From Bacteroidota bacterium (GTDB taxonomy: Bacteria > Bacteroidota > Bacteroidia > UBA4408), in NCBI GenBank assembly GCA_016721765.1, contig JADKHO010000001.1, forward strand, positions 1,042,001-1,106,000: a stretch of DNA of 64,000 nucleotides. Reading direction: 5' to 3'. The translations under genes were made by a program, and so were the position numbers. The notes under the pieces were generated by a model. That model made no database searches and was not told where the DNA came from. It was given only the letters and a program-made list of their open reading frames with translations. Numbering within the stretch: position 1 is the stretch's first letter; every line of letters starts with the position of its first letter. Shown piece after piece: positions 54,427 through 62,074 of this stretch.

Positions 54427-55113
54427 GTGAAAAAGCCCCTTCTGCTTATTTTTCTTGTTTTGTTTTTAGATCAATGCCTTAAAATTTGGGTAAAAACACA
54501 TCTGCTCCTAGGTGAGGAAATTCACCTTGCCGGCAACTGGGCCATCATTCATTTTACGGAGAATAATGGTATGGCTTTCGGGATGGAGTTTGCTGGTAAT
54601 TATGGTAAATTGTTCTTAAGCCTGTTTCGAATTATAGCTGTTTTTGCTCTGGCATATTATATTTACTGGCTTACTACGAAAAAGGCGAAAAGTGGATTAG
54701 TGCTGAGCTTTGCCTTGATTTTTGCAGGAGCATTTGGAAATATTATCGACAGTGTATTTTATGGTCGAATGTTTACAGAAAGCTATGGAGATGTGGCTAA
54801 ATTATTTCCTGAGAATGGCGGCTATTCCGGATTGTTGCATGGAAAAGTAGTAGATATGTTGTACTTCCCAATTCTTCAAGGTCACTTTCCTTCCTGGTTT
54901 CCGCTTTGGGGTAGTGAGGAATTTATTTTCTTTAGACCTGTTTTTAACCTGGCAGATTTTTCTATTTCAGTTGGTGTGGGGATAATTTTGCTGAATCAAA
55001 AGCGGTTTTTTACCGATTCGAATTTTACACTTGCCACCCAAAACAATAAATCTGCAGAAGCAAACGACGCTCCGGCGCCTGAAGCAGAAAAAAAGGAAAC
55101 GGCAGCTGAATAA
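54427..55113 (+). CDS. lspA: Lipoprotein signal peptidase (SPase II)
   Basis: 228 residues starting at GTG; no ATG fits before the first membrane helix. Four membrane helices are visible. The catalytic aspartates are in G-N-I-I-D-S-V-F-Y-G-R (first) and F-N-L-A-D-F-S-I-S-V-G (second). An N-x-x-G-M-A-F-G motif is present near residue 42. A segment of about 60 residues between the two aspartates (including S-W-F-P-L-W) is longer than in E. coli LspA. An acidic/Ala-rich tail ends the protein. It cleaves lipoprotein signal peptides in the inner membrane, matching several lipoproteins in this window. Confidence 0.93.
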   Translation: MKKPLLLIFLVLFLDQCLKIWVKTHLLLGEEIHLAGNWAIIHFTENNGMAFGMEFAGNYGKLFLSLFRIIAVFALAYYIYWLTTKKAKSGLVLSFALIFAGAFGNIIDSVFYGRMFTESYGDVAKLFPENGGYSGLLHGKVVDMLYFPILQGHFPSWFPLWGSEEFIFFRPVFNLADFSISVGVGIILLNQKRFFTDSNFTLATQNNKSAEANDAPAPEAEKKETAAE

Positions 55114-55146
55114 GTTTTTGCCATGCCTTTCAATTAAGTATACCCG

Positions 55147-55174
55147 TTGTATACTGCTTTTTTAAGTAGCTTTG
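55147..55174 (+). promoter_or_regulatory. Bacteroidetes-type promoter of the DUF2807 gene
   Basis: TTG (55147-55149), 17 bases, TAGCTTTG (55167-55174), an exact -7 match. The ATG follows after 38 bases. Confidence 0.6.
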
Positions 55175-55212
55175 TAATGGAATCCGGTTAAATTAATTTT
55201 AAGGCTTTACAC

Positions 55213-55929
55213 ATGAAAAACACGCGCTTATTTTTTTGCAGCAATTTGCTCCTCGGAGTTATGATTACACTTTACTCGTGCAGCTCAATTGAGGGGACAG
55301 GGCCAATGGTGAATGAAGCTCGAGCTGTAAGTGAAATAACGGCAATTGACCTCGAAATGAATGCCAATGTATATTTAATAAAAGGCGATACACAAAGCGT
55401 GGTAATAAGTGCCCAGCAAAATATTTTGGATGTATTGAAGACCGAAGTTAGCGGAGGAAAAATTGAAATTAAAACAGCTGAATCAATTTCTGTTGCGGAG
55501 CCGGTTCAAATTTGGATTACCACCAAAACAATTGATAATATAGAGCTAAGCGGTTCCGGAAGTATTGTGAGTACCACCGAATTTAATTCCGAGAAATTAA
55601 GTGTAGACCTTTCCGGAAGCGGGAAAATAAGTTTAGTGTTGAACAATTCAAAGTTTACAGGCGATTTATCCGGATCTGGAGATATCTATTTGAAAGGTAA
55701 AATAGCAGAAGGAAAATTTGATCTTTCCGGCTCCGGAAATATCTTTGCAATGGAGTGTGTTATGGATAAGTGTAAGTTGGATATTAATGGTTCCGGTACA
55801 GCAAAAGTAAACGTGAGTAGCGAACTGGATGCCAGTATTGATGGGAGTGGCGAAGTGCTCTACTCCGGAAATCCACACAAAGTTAAAAGCGATGTGAATG
55901 GAAGCGGACGTATTTCAAAAATGGAATAA
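55213..55929 (+). CDS. DUF2807 (head GIN domain) lipoprotein
   Basis: 238 residues with a lipoprotein signal (L-Y-S-C, Cys about 23). The domain begins at about residue 40 (A-I-D-L-E-M-N-A-N-V-Y-L-I-K-G). It continues as a beta-helix with seven turns marked by a L-S-G-S-G / I-N-G-S-G motif roughly every 20 residues. These are typical of the PF10988 family, labelled as auto-transporter adhesin head GIN. Function is unknown. It has its own promoter; the next gene has a separate -7 box. Confidence 0.85.
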   Translation: MKNTRLFFCSNLLLGVMITLYSCSSIEGTGPMVNEARAVSEITAIDLEMNANVYLIKGDTQSVVISAQQNILDVLKTEVSGGKIEIKTAESISVAEPVQIWITTKTIDNIELSGSGSIVSTTEFNSEKLSVDLSGSGKISLVLNNSKFTGDLSGSGDIYLKGKIAEGKFDLSGSGNIFAMECVMDKCKLDINGSGTAKVNVSSELDASIDGSGEVLYSGNPHKVKSDVNGSGRISKME

Positions 55930-55953
55930 AGCAAAGTATATTAATTGATTTTA

Positions 55954-55961
55954 TAATTTTG
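55954..55961 (+). promoter_or_regulatory. -7 promoter box of the WG-repeat gene
   Basis: TAATTTTG, an exact match to TAnnTTTG, 20 bases before the ATG. No TTG at the ideal distance upstream. Confidence 0.4.
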
Positions 55962-55981
55962 TAAAGCATAATAAAAGGAAA

Positions 55982-56452
55982 ATGAAACGCATTATTTTTT
56001 TACTATTATCCTTGTTCAGCTTGCATATTGGTGCACAGCAAACGGAGGTTTCTGGGAAATACGATAACATTGGAAAGTTTTATAATGGAATTGCATTTGT
56101 TCGCTTGAACGGAAAAGTAGGAGCTATAAATAGCAATGGTAAAGAAGTAATTAAACCTGAGTGGGATAAGCTTAGCGGTTTTGGAAGTGATGGAATTGGA
56201 TTTGCACACAAAGATGGATTAGTTGGTCTGATAACCAAAGATGGCAAGCTCATCCTTAAGCCGATTTATGAACGAATCAGCAATTTTAAATATGGAAGAG
56301 CCACCATAACTAAAAATAACTTAGTGGGTATAGTGGATATTAATGGAAAGGTATTGATTGAGCCAAAATATCAGAAACTCCGTATAGATAAGGGCGGACT
56401 CATACGCGCCACCGAAAACGGAACAGAGGTGCTTCTTAAAACGTCGAAGTAA
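55982..56452 (+). CDS. Exported WG-repeat protein
   Basis: 156 residues with a signal peptide ending H-I-G-A-Q. Three to four WG-type repeats of about 35 residues follow: F-Y-N-G-I-A-F-V-R-L-N-G-K-V-G-A-I-N-S-N-G-K-style units, each ending in a K-P-x-Y/W-D motif. WG repeats are a widespread beta-rich protein-interaction module. No enzyme domain is visible, and there is no hint from neighbours about its partner. It is shorter than most WG-repeat proteins. Confidence 0.8.
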   Translation: MKRIIFLLLSLFSLHIGAQQTEVSGKYDNIGKFYNGIAFVRLNGKVGAINSNGKEVIKPEWDKLSGFGSDGIGFAHKDGLVGLITKDGKLILKPIYERISNFKYGRATITKNNLVGIVDINGKVLIEPKYQKLRIDKGGLIRATENGTEVLLKTSK

Positions 56453-56493
56453 ATTTCTGAATTTCCGGAAGGCATCGCATTTGAATAAATTAG

Positions 56494-56524
56494 TTGTTTT
56501 AGCATCTGCATTTTCGTACCTTTG
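56494..56524 (+). promoter_or_regulatory. Bacteroidetes-type promoter of the histidine kinase gene
   Basis: TTG (56494-56496), 20 bases, TACCTTTG (56517-56524), both matching the consensus. The ATG follows 23 bases later. Confidence 0.65.
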
Positions 56525-56547
56525 AATTGACCAATACATAAAAACGA

Positions 56548-58080
56548 ATGAAAGCTGCTCTCAGCATTTATTCACCGGAGGTAGCAGAACAGATTCTGCA
56601 AAATTCTCAAAAATCTATCACTTTCATTCAGTCTGATAGCAGGGTAAGCTATACAAACGTAATTACTCAAAAACTTTTTGGTTTCGCCCCAAACGAGTTA
56701 ATCGGAAAATCGCAAGAGGAAGCATTTTTATTGTTTTCCAAACAGCCCCAACTTTTTTCAGAGGCTATCAATAAAAGAGAAGATCAAATTGAGGAAATGC
56801 AACTAGCCCGTAAAGACGGTAGTTTCTTTTGGGGACAAGTGCAATTAATGTATGTTTTTGATGCAAAAAAAAATCCGGGTGGGATTCTTCTTATTGTTAC
56901 AGATCTAAATAAGAGAATGGCCTTTCGGGAAAGCCTAACTCAAAAAATAAGCACCCTTGAACAGCTTACCAAATCACGTTTTATTCGAGACGGTAAGTTA
57001 AGTGAAGCGATTTATGAAATTCTGGAACACTCTGCAAAATCAGTAAAAGTGGAGCGCGTAAATGCATGGCTGATTGACGAAAACTTTACCTGCATTGAGA
57101 GCATTGGGAATTTCAACAGCACTACCCAGTCGCTTCTCCCCAAGGAAACACTGATGCGACAGGACCTTCCGGCCTATTTTAAACTTCTTGAAAGCGAAGA
57201 GATTATAGTTTTAAATGATACCTTTCAGGATAAGCGCTCCAAAGAGCTTGTTGAGAATAACCTCACTACAAACCATATTGTATCCATGATGGATATTCCC
57301 ATACGTATTGAAGGGAAAATGATTGGTGTGTTGTGTTTTGAACACACAGGTAAAACAATTCATGAGTGGGATTTGGTAGAACAAAAATTTGGTTTGTTTG
57401 TGGCACAACTCATTTCGCTTGCAATTGAAACACATACCAAACAGCACATTAAACAAGAATTGGAAATCTCTTTGCGTGAAAAGGAAACCCTGCTCTCGGA
57501 AATTCATCACCGTGTAAAAAATAATTTAACAATCATTTCGAGTCTTATTAATTTGCAAGCAGCAAAAGCTAAAGATGAATTTCATGCACAACTTTTTACA
57601 GAAAGTAAAAACATGGTACATACCATTGCCGAAATTCATCAGTTGCTTTATGAGTCGCAAAACTTTTCACACATAAATTTTAAGGAATACCTCAATAAAA
57701 TAATTGATTTAATTAGCATGTCTCAAGAGAACAGGGAAGACGCGGTTAAATTGATTAAAAAATTTGATGATGTATACTTGGATATGGCCAAAGCAATACC
57801 CTGTGGATTGATTGTGAATGAGCTTGTAACAAACAGTTACAAGCATGCATTTAAAAATACTAAGGATGCTCAAATTAGTGTTTCAATACAACAAAAGGCC
57901 GATTATGTTCAATTAACTATTTCGGATAATGGTGTTGGGATGGCTTCTTTTATACCGAATGAAAACTCCTTAGGCATTGCAATCGTGCAGGATTTGGCCA
58001 AACAAATAGGTGCACAAATCAGTTATTCCAACAAGGGTGGCAGCACGCTTCAAATCACATTTCCTAATCCTGAAGCATAA
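56548..58080 (+). CDS. Soluble PAS/GAF sensor histidine kinase (HisKA_2 type)
   Basis: 510 residues with no membrane segment. A PAS domain (about 15-130; F-I-Q-S-D-S-R-V-S-Y, R-K-D-G-S-F-F-W) is followed by a GAF-like domain (about 145-295) and a HisKA_2 dimerisation region. Its phospho-acceptor lies in E-I-H-H-R-V-K-N-N (His320/321). A HATPase domain follows (about 400-505; N-E-L-V-T-N-S-Y-K-H-A-F-K, then D-N-G-V-G-M). It is expected to phosphorylate a response regulator after a cytoplasmic signal. No response regulator is encoded nearby, so it is an orphan here. Confidence 0.92.
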   Translation: MKAALSIYSPEVAEQILQNSQKSITFIQSDSRVSYTNVITQKLFGFAPNELIGKSQEEAFLLFSKQPQLFSEAINKREDQIEEMQLARKDGSFFWGQVQLMYVFDAKKNPGGILLIVTDLNKRMAFRESLTQKISTLEQLTKSRFIRDGKLSEAIYEILEHSAKSVKVERVNAWLIDENFTCIESIGNFNSTTQSLLPKETLMRQDLPAYFKLLESEEIIVLNDTFQDKRSKELVENNLTTNHIVSMMDIPIRIEGKMIGVLCFEHTGKTIHEWDLVEQKFGLFVAQLISLAIETHTKQHIKQELEISLREKETLLSEIHHRVKNNLTIISSLINLQAAKAKDEFHAQLFTESKNMVHTIAEIHQLLYESQNFSHINFKEYLNKIIDLISMSQENREDAVKLIKKFDDVYLDMAKAIPCGLIVNELVTNSYKHAFKNTKDAQISVSIQQKADYVQLTISDNGVGMASFIPNENSLGIAIVQDLAKQIGAQISYSNKGGSTLQITFPNPEA

Positions 58081-58093
58081 TTATAGTGATGAT

Positions 58094-58125
58094 TTTGCAA
58101 AACAATTTTTGCTTTAGTATGTTTG
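58094..58125 (+). promoter_or_regulatory. Perfect Bacteroidetes promoter of a small transcript
   Basis: TTTG (58094-58097), 20 bases, TATGTTTG (58118-58125): both boxes and the spacing match the consensus exactly. Transcription should start near 58132, in a region with no annotated gene before the terminator at 58360-58392. Confidence 0.7.
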
Positions 58126-58210
58126 GCTTTTGAATAGCGGATGCTAATCAGTTGCTGTGGACTTCATAATTTTCTTGAAACTACCCACACAACTTATGTC
58201 TCACTAACAG

Positions 58211-58219
58211 AAAGGAGGT
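58211..58219 (+). promoter_or_regulatory. Unusually strong Shine-Dalgarno sequence
   Basis: AAAGGAGGT, complementary to the conserved 3' end of 16S rRNA, with GGAGG six bases from ATG 58225. No other gene in this window has a comparable site. Confidence 0.75.
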
Positions 58220-58224
58220 TTGTA

Positions 58225-58293
58225 ATGAGTTACCCGAGTAAAAATTTGTCGATTACAGTTTGTGTTAAAACCTTTAAAGGTGTTAGCGCCTAA
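58225..58293 (+). CDS. 22-codon small ORF with strong ribosome binding site
   Basis: ATG 58225 to TAA 58291-58293 encodes M-S-Y-P-S-K-N-L-S-I-T-V-C-V-K-T-F-K-G-V plus two more residues. It has a net positive charge (three Lys) and no membrane helix. The start is fixed by the AAAGGAGGT site. The stop codon lies inside the CTAACA arm of a hairpin, so a terminating ribosome would disrupt that stem, as in leader-peptide control. The sequence is not recognised. It may be a true small protein or a leader peptide. No run of one amino acid is present, which argues against a classical amino-acid attenuator. Confidence 0.5.
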   Translation: MSYPSKNLSITVCVKTFKGVSA

Positions 58294-58359
58294 CAGCAGA
58301 TAAGTGTTGCTGTTGGTTTTATCACGTAAGCGATAAATAAACAAAGGACAGTATCTAAG

Positions 58360-58392
58360 GCAGCCACGCAGAAATGTGTGGCTGCTTTTTTT
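58360..58392 (+). terminator. Rho-independent terminator with GAAA tetraloop
   Basis: GCAGCCACGCA (58360-58370), loop GAAA, TGTGTGGCTGC (58375-58385) forms an 11-bp stem with one G-U pair, followed by TTTTTTT. It ends the small transcript. Confidence 0.92.
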
Positions 58393-58465
58393 AGTATCAC
58401 ACGATGGACAATCCTTCTAATTTCATTTTTTACTACCTTCGCATCTCTTTAAAAAAACGATACAC

Positions 58466-59455
58466 ATGAGCATGAAAAAATTGGTGGAAGAATTTTCACA
58501 ACAAATAAGAGAATCTATTGAGATTAGCGAGAATGCTGTTTTATCAAAATCAGCAAACCCCATCCATAATATATTTATATCCGGCCTGGGAGGTTCGGGC
58601 ATTGGCGGAAGTATTGTTGCCGAAATTGTTTCGGAGGAAGCAACTGTGCCAATCAATGTAAATAAGGATTATTTTATCCCGGCCTATGTGAATCAAAATA
58701 CATTAGCCATTATTTGCTCCTATAGCGGAAACACCGAGGAAACAGTGAGTGCTATGGAATTTGCTTTGAAGCAAAAAGCAAAAATTGTATGTGTTACAGC
58801 CGGTGGTAAAATTGGCGAAATGGCAAAGGCAAACAACATTGACTGTATTAGTATTCCAGCAGGTCGCCCACCCCGCGCGAGTTTAGGATATAGTGGTATT
58901 CAATTGTTTAAAATTTTGAATTTTCATGGAATTATAGGAGATACTTATAAAGCAGAATTAAAGAAAGCTGCAGATTTATTGGATGCTGAAGAAAAAAACA
59001 TCCAAACGGAAGCAATGGAAATTGCAAAAAAATTCATTGGTAAAATTCCGGTTATTTATACCCTTGGCGGGACGGAAGCAATTGCTGTTCGGTTTAGGCA
59101 ACAAGTAAATGAAAATGGAAAAATGTTGTGTTGGCACAATGTAATTCCTGAGATGAATCACAATGAATTGGTAGGGTGGACGCATAAGAACGAGAACCTT
59201 ATTGTGGTTGCTTTCCGCCATAGCACAGATTATTATCGCACCGTAAAACGCTTAGAGGTGAACAAAACCGTATTTGCCAAATATACTCCGCACTACTTAG
59301 AAATTCATTCGAAAGGAGATTCAAAAATTGAGCGTGCCATGTATCATGTTCACATTGGCGATTGGATTAGCTGTTACATTGCCGACATCAATAATATTGA
59401 TGCCACCGAAGTAAATGTAATCAATCAATTAAAAGACGCATTGTCGAAAGTTTAA
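58466..59455 (+). CDS. Bifunctional phosphoglucose/phosphomannose isomerase (SIS family)
   Basis: 329 residues with two SIS folds. The first has G-L-G-G-S-G-I-G-G and I-C-S-Y-S-G-N-T-E-E-T. The second carries a glutamate in E-M-N-H-N-E-L-V-G-W. A-G-R-P-P-R-A-S-L-G-Y is the linker typical of the archaeal/Bacteroidota bifunctional enzyme. It interconverts glucose-6-phosphate or mannose-6-phosphate with fructose-6-phosphate. A likely own promoter is TACCTTCG at 58434-58441 (one mismatch). The terminator of the small transcript lies 73 bases upstream, so read-through control is possible. An in-frame ATG two codons inside is an alternative start. Confidence 0.9.
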   Translation: MSMKKLVEEFSQQIRESIEISENAVLSKSANPIHNIFISGLGGSGIGGSIVAEIVSEEATVPINVNKDYFIPAYVNQNTLAIICSYSGNTEETVSAMEFALKQKAKIVCVTAGGKIGEMAKANNIDCISIPAGRPPRASLGYSGIQLFKILNFHGIIGDTYKAELKKAADLLDAEEKNIQTEAMEIAKKFIGKIPVIYTLGGTEAIAVRFRQQVNENGKMLCWHNVIPEMNHNELVGWTHKNENLIVVAFRHSTDYYRTVKRLEVNKTVFAKYTPHYLEIHSKGDSKIERAMYHVHIGDWISCYIADINNIDATEVNVINQLKDALSKV

Positions 59456-59564
59456 TAAGGCAAACTGTTTGTTTTGATGTAAACTGTATTACAAAGGCAT
59501 GTCGATCGCCATTAGAGTGCTACAGTTGGTTATTTTCTATTCGATTACTTAGTACAGTACAGCC

Positions 59565-60266
59565 ATGCAGCAAGTTGTTTTTCGGGACCTGGGATTAACG
59601 GAGTATCAGGAAGCTTGGGAGTATCAGGAAAAACTTTTTGCTGAAACGGTTGCACAAAAAATGCGTAACCGGGATGCTGAAAAATCAACCCAAACTCTCA
59701 CCACAAGTTATTTGCTTTTTTGTGAGCACTCTCCGGTGTATACACTTGGAAAAAGCGGTTCAGAAAAAAATTTATTGCTCAGCAAACAAGAGTTGGAGGT
59801 TCAGCATATTGGCTATTTTCCAATTAACCGTGGGGGAGATATTACCTTTCATGGTCCTGGCCAATTGGTGGGTTATCCCATTTTAGATTTGGATAATTTT
59901 TTTACCGACATTCATAAATACCTGCGCTATTTGGAGGAAGCTATCATATTAACTTTAGCTGAATACGATTTGAAAGGAGAACGCTATGATGGATACACCG
60001 GTGTATGGTTAGATGCATCAAATCCGGCTAAAGCTCGAAAAATTTGTGCTATGGGCGTGCGTTGCAGTCGTTGGGTTACCATGCATGGATTTGCGCTTAA
60101 TGTAAATACCCAACTTAATTATTTCAATAATATTATTCCTTGTGGTATTGATGATAAAGCAGTTACCTCTATGGAAAAGGAGCTAGGCAAAAAAATAAAT
60201 ATGGACGAGTTGAAAGAAAAATTTAAAGCACACTTTGCAGCGCTTTTTAACTGTGTTTTAAAGTAA
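59565..60266 (+). CDS. lipB: Lipoyl(octanoyl) transferase
   Basis: 233 residues. Family marks: P-V-Y-T-L-G-K-S-G near residue 65, R-G-G-D-I-T-F-H-G-P-G-Q-L-V-G-Y-P, the catalytic Lys in A-R-K-I-C-A-M-G (Lys159) and the catalytic Cys in I-I-P-C-G-I (Cys193). It moves octanoate from acyl carrier protein to lipoate-dependent enzymes, the first step of lipoate synthesis. lipA is not in the window. It ends two bases before the TAAATTTG-containing junction with the VOC gene. Confidence 0.94.
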   Translation: MQQVVFRDLGLTEYQEAWEYQEKLFAETVAQKMRNRDAEKSTQTLTTSYLLFCEHSPVYTLGKSGSEKNLLLSKQELEVQHIGYFPINRGGDITFHGPGQLVGYPILDLDNFFTDIHKYLRYLEEAIILTLAEYDLKGERYDGYTGVWLDASNPAKARKICAMGVRCSRWVTMHGFALNVNTQLNYFNNIIPCGIDDKAVTSMEKELGKKINMDELKEKFKAHFAALFNCVLK

Positions 60267-60271
60267 ATTTG
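60264..60271 (+). promoter_or_regulatory. -7 promoter box overlapping the lipB stop
   Basis: TAAATTTG, an exact TAnnTTTG match, ends six bases before the VOC start ATG at 60278. If used, the transcript would be leaderless or nearly so. Confidence 0.35.
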
Positions 60272-60277
60272 CAAATT

Positions 60278-60712
60278 ATGAAACCAGTAATCGACCATAT
60301 TCAAATCACCGTTAATGATATACAAAAGGCTGAAGTTTTCTATGATTCTTTTCTATCAATATTAGGATTTGACTTAGCTAAAAAGGCTAAAGGAAAGGTT
60401 GCTAAACATGAGTTTGAGGTGATTGAATACCAGCATCCCCTTTTAATTTTTGGAATTAATTCACCGCGAGAACAATTTAAAAGCGATACCGTTCATAGAA
60501 GAAAACCCGGGGCCCTGCACCATCTTGCTTTTAAGGCAGAATCCCGCGCTGAGCTTGATGAAATGGCGCTGAAATTAAAAGCATTGGAAGTAAATATTGT
60601 TGCCGGTCCAGCTTATTTTCCGGAACACGGCGAACAGTATTATGCGGTGTTTTTTAAAGATCCGGATGGCATTAAATATGAACTAGTTTTTGAGGAAAGA
60701 GCACTTAAATAA
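60278..60712 (+). CDS. VOC (glyoxalase-like) family protein
   Basis: 144 residues from ATG 60278; a TTG three codons upstream overlaps the promoter box and is unlikely. It shows two beta-alpha-beta-beta-beta modules: D-H-I-Q-I-T-V-N-D-I-Q-K-A-E-x-F-Y at the start, A-L-H-H-L-A-F-K-A in the middle, and F-F-K-D-P-D-G-I-K-Y-E-L-V at the end. The two His and the last Glu are the expected metal ligands. Family members isomerise or cleave diverse small molecules, so the substrate is unknown. Its 3' end overlaps the tyrS stop region by eight bases, tail to tail. Confidence 0.85.
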   Translation: MKPVIDHIQITVNDIQKAEVFYDSFLSILGFDLAKKAKGKVAKHEFEVIEYQHPLLIFGINSPREQFKSDTVHRRKPGALHHLAFKAESRAELDEMALKLKALEVNIVAGPAYFPEHGEQYYAVFFKDPDGIKYELVFEERALK

Positions 60713-61994
60713 CCTTTACCAAGAAATAATTTTTCTTCCCTTTTTGCACTAATAGATAACGCTCATTTAACAAGTGATTTGCGTTAACAGTCAAGGAAAT
60801 ATCTGAAACTTTTTCTTTATTAATGCTTACTCCGCCACCCTGTATCATTTTTTTTGCCTCACCTTTTGAGGGAAAGATAGACGTTTTTTCGGCCAGAAAA
60901 TCAACTGCTACCATACCAGAATTTAAATCATCTTTTGAAATTTCCATTTGAGGAACCCCTTCCATAATCGCAAGTAAATCTTGTTCGCTGAGTTTTTTTA
61001 ACGATTCAGTAGTTCCTTTTCCAAAAAGGATTTCAGAAGCTTCAACAGCCATTTCGTAATCTTCGGTGCTGTGAACACGAATCGTAATATCTTTCGCCAA
61101 TGCTTTTTGCAGTACCCTTACATGTGGCGCTTTAGCATGTTCAGCTTCAAGTGCTTCGATTTCGGATTGTGTTAGGAGTGTGAAAATTCGAATATAAGTT
61201 GAAGCATCGCCATCGGAGGCATTCAACCAAAACTGATAGAATTGGTAGGGAGATGTTTTAGCCGCATCCAACCACACATTCCCGCTTTCGGTTTTCCCGA
61301 ATTTGGTTCCATCGGCTTTTTTAATAAGCGGTGTGGTTAAAGCAAAAGCTTCTCCGGCACCCTTACGGCGAATAAGTTCAGTCCCTGTCACGATATTACC
61401 CCATTGGTCACTACCACCCATTTGAAGCTTGCAATTATGGTGTTGTTTTAAGTAATAAAAATCATACCCTTGCACCAATTGATAGCTAAACTCAGTAAAG
61501 GACATACCGTTTTCCAAACGATTTTTAACCGAATCCTTTGCCATCATATAATTCACAGTGATGTGCTTCCCCACATCACGAATAAAATCAAGAAAACTAA
61601 ACTGCTTAAACCAATCGTAATTATTCACTAAAACGGCAGCGTTTGCACCACAATTAAAATCCAAAAATTTTTCTAACTGTTTTTGTTGGCAACGAATATT
61701 GTGTTGAAGAATTTCTTCCGATAGCAAATTACGTTCTTGCGATTTCCCGGAAGGGTCGCCCACCATGCCGGTTGCTCCACCTATTAAAGCAAATGGTTTA
61801 TGTCCCGCTTTTTGAAAATGCAGCAGGGTCATAATTTGTACCATATTCCCCACTCCCAATGAATCGGCAGTTGGGTCAAATCCAATGTATCCGCAAGTCA
61901 TTTCTTTTGTAAGCTGTTCTTCGGTGCCCGGCATACAGTCTTGCAGCATGCCCCTCCATTTTAATTCCGCAATAAAATTTGTAGTCATCTCCAT
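60705..61994 (-). CDS. tyrS: Tyrosyl-tRNA synthetase with degenerate HIGH motif
   Basis: 429 residues from ATG 61994 (ATG 61988 is also possible). The longer frame adds unrelated residues and lies upstream of the promoter box. Present are F-D-P-T-A-D-S-L, L-I-G-G-A-T-G-M-V-G-D-P-S-G-K-S, G-S-D-Q-W-G-N-I, the K-F-G-K-T form of KMSKS, and a C-terminal S4 RNA-binding domain (about 365-429). The first signature, normally H-I-G-H, reads G-V-G-N (residues 47-50). Other Bacteroidota have partly changed versions, so activity may be kept. It charges tRNA-Tyr. It is transcribed divergently from the epimerase gene. Confidence 0.92.
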   Translation of the reverse strand: MEMTTNFIAELKWRGMLQDCMPGTEEQLTKEMTCGYIGFDPTADSLGVGNMVQIMTLLHFQKAGHKPFALIGGATGMVGDPSGKSQERNLLSEEILQHNIRCQQKQLEKFLDFNCGANAAVLVNNYDWFKQFSFLDFIRDVGKHITVNYMMAKDSVKNRLENGMSFTEFSYQLVQGYDFYYLKQHHNCKLQMGGSDQWGNIVTGTELIRRKGAGEAFALTTPLIKKADGTKFGKTESGNVWLDAAKTSPYQFYQFWLNASDGDASTYIRIFTLLTQSEIEALEAEHAKAPHVRVLQKALAKDITIRVHSTEDYEMAVEASEILFGKGTTESLKKLSEQDLLAIMEGVPQMEISKDDLNSGMVAVDFLAEKTSIFPSKGEAKKMIQGGGVSINKEKVSDISLTVNANHLLNERYLLVQKGKKNYFLVKVI

Positions 61995-62002
61995 AAGTTT
62001 CG

Positions 62003-62010
62003 CAAAACTA
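62003..62010 (-). promoter_or_regulatory. -7 promoter box of tyrS
   Basis: Plus-strand CAAAACTA reads TAGTTTTG on the minus strand, an exact match, eight bases before the tyrS ATG at 61994, which implies a leaderless or very short-leader mRNA. Confidence 0.5.
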
Positions 62011-62036
62011 ATAAAATAAAAAACGCATTTTAAATC

Positions 62037-62044
62037 TACATTTG
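62037..62044 (+). promoter_or_regulatory. -7 promoter box of the epimerase gene
   Basis: TACATTTG, an exact match, 30 bases before the ATG at 62075. It covers the alternative TTG start at 62042, so that start is rejected. With the box at 62003-62010 it forms a compact divergent promoter. Confidence 0.5.
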
Positions 62045-62074
62045 CCAATAAAAAATTACACTACTACGAAAAAT

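Larger units (their letters stand above)
58132..58392 (+). ncRNA. Putative structured small RNA / small-ORF transcript
   Basis: The interval between the promoter and the GAAA-capped terminator defines a transcript of about 260 bases. It contains several stems: GTTG-TGTGG with CCACA-CAAC (58151-58160 with 58185-58193, one bulge), TGTTAG with CTAACA (58281-58286 with 58290-58295), and AACAGCA with TGCTGTT (58292-58298 with 58308-58314). The palindrome ACCTTTAAAGGT (58270-58281) adds another. Some stems are mutually exclusive. It also carries a 22-codon ORF with a strong ribosome binding site. It could be a regulatory RNA, a small-protein mRNA, or an attenuator for the isomerase gene that starts 73 bases after it. 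I do not recognise it as tmRNA, 6S, SRP or RNase P RNA. Confidence 0.55.

Noticed and set aside
58132..58392. tmRNA or another known housekeeping RNA
   Set aside because: No tRNA-like 3' end with TTCGA and CCA, no ANxxLAA tag, and no SRP or RNase P consensus. It remains unassigned.
60705..61994. tyrS as a pseudogene because of the degenerate HIGH motif
   Set aside because: The frame is intact and full-length; all other active-site motifs and the S4 domain are present.
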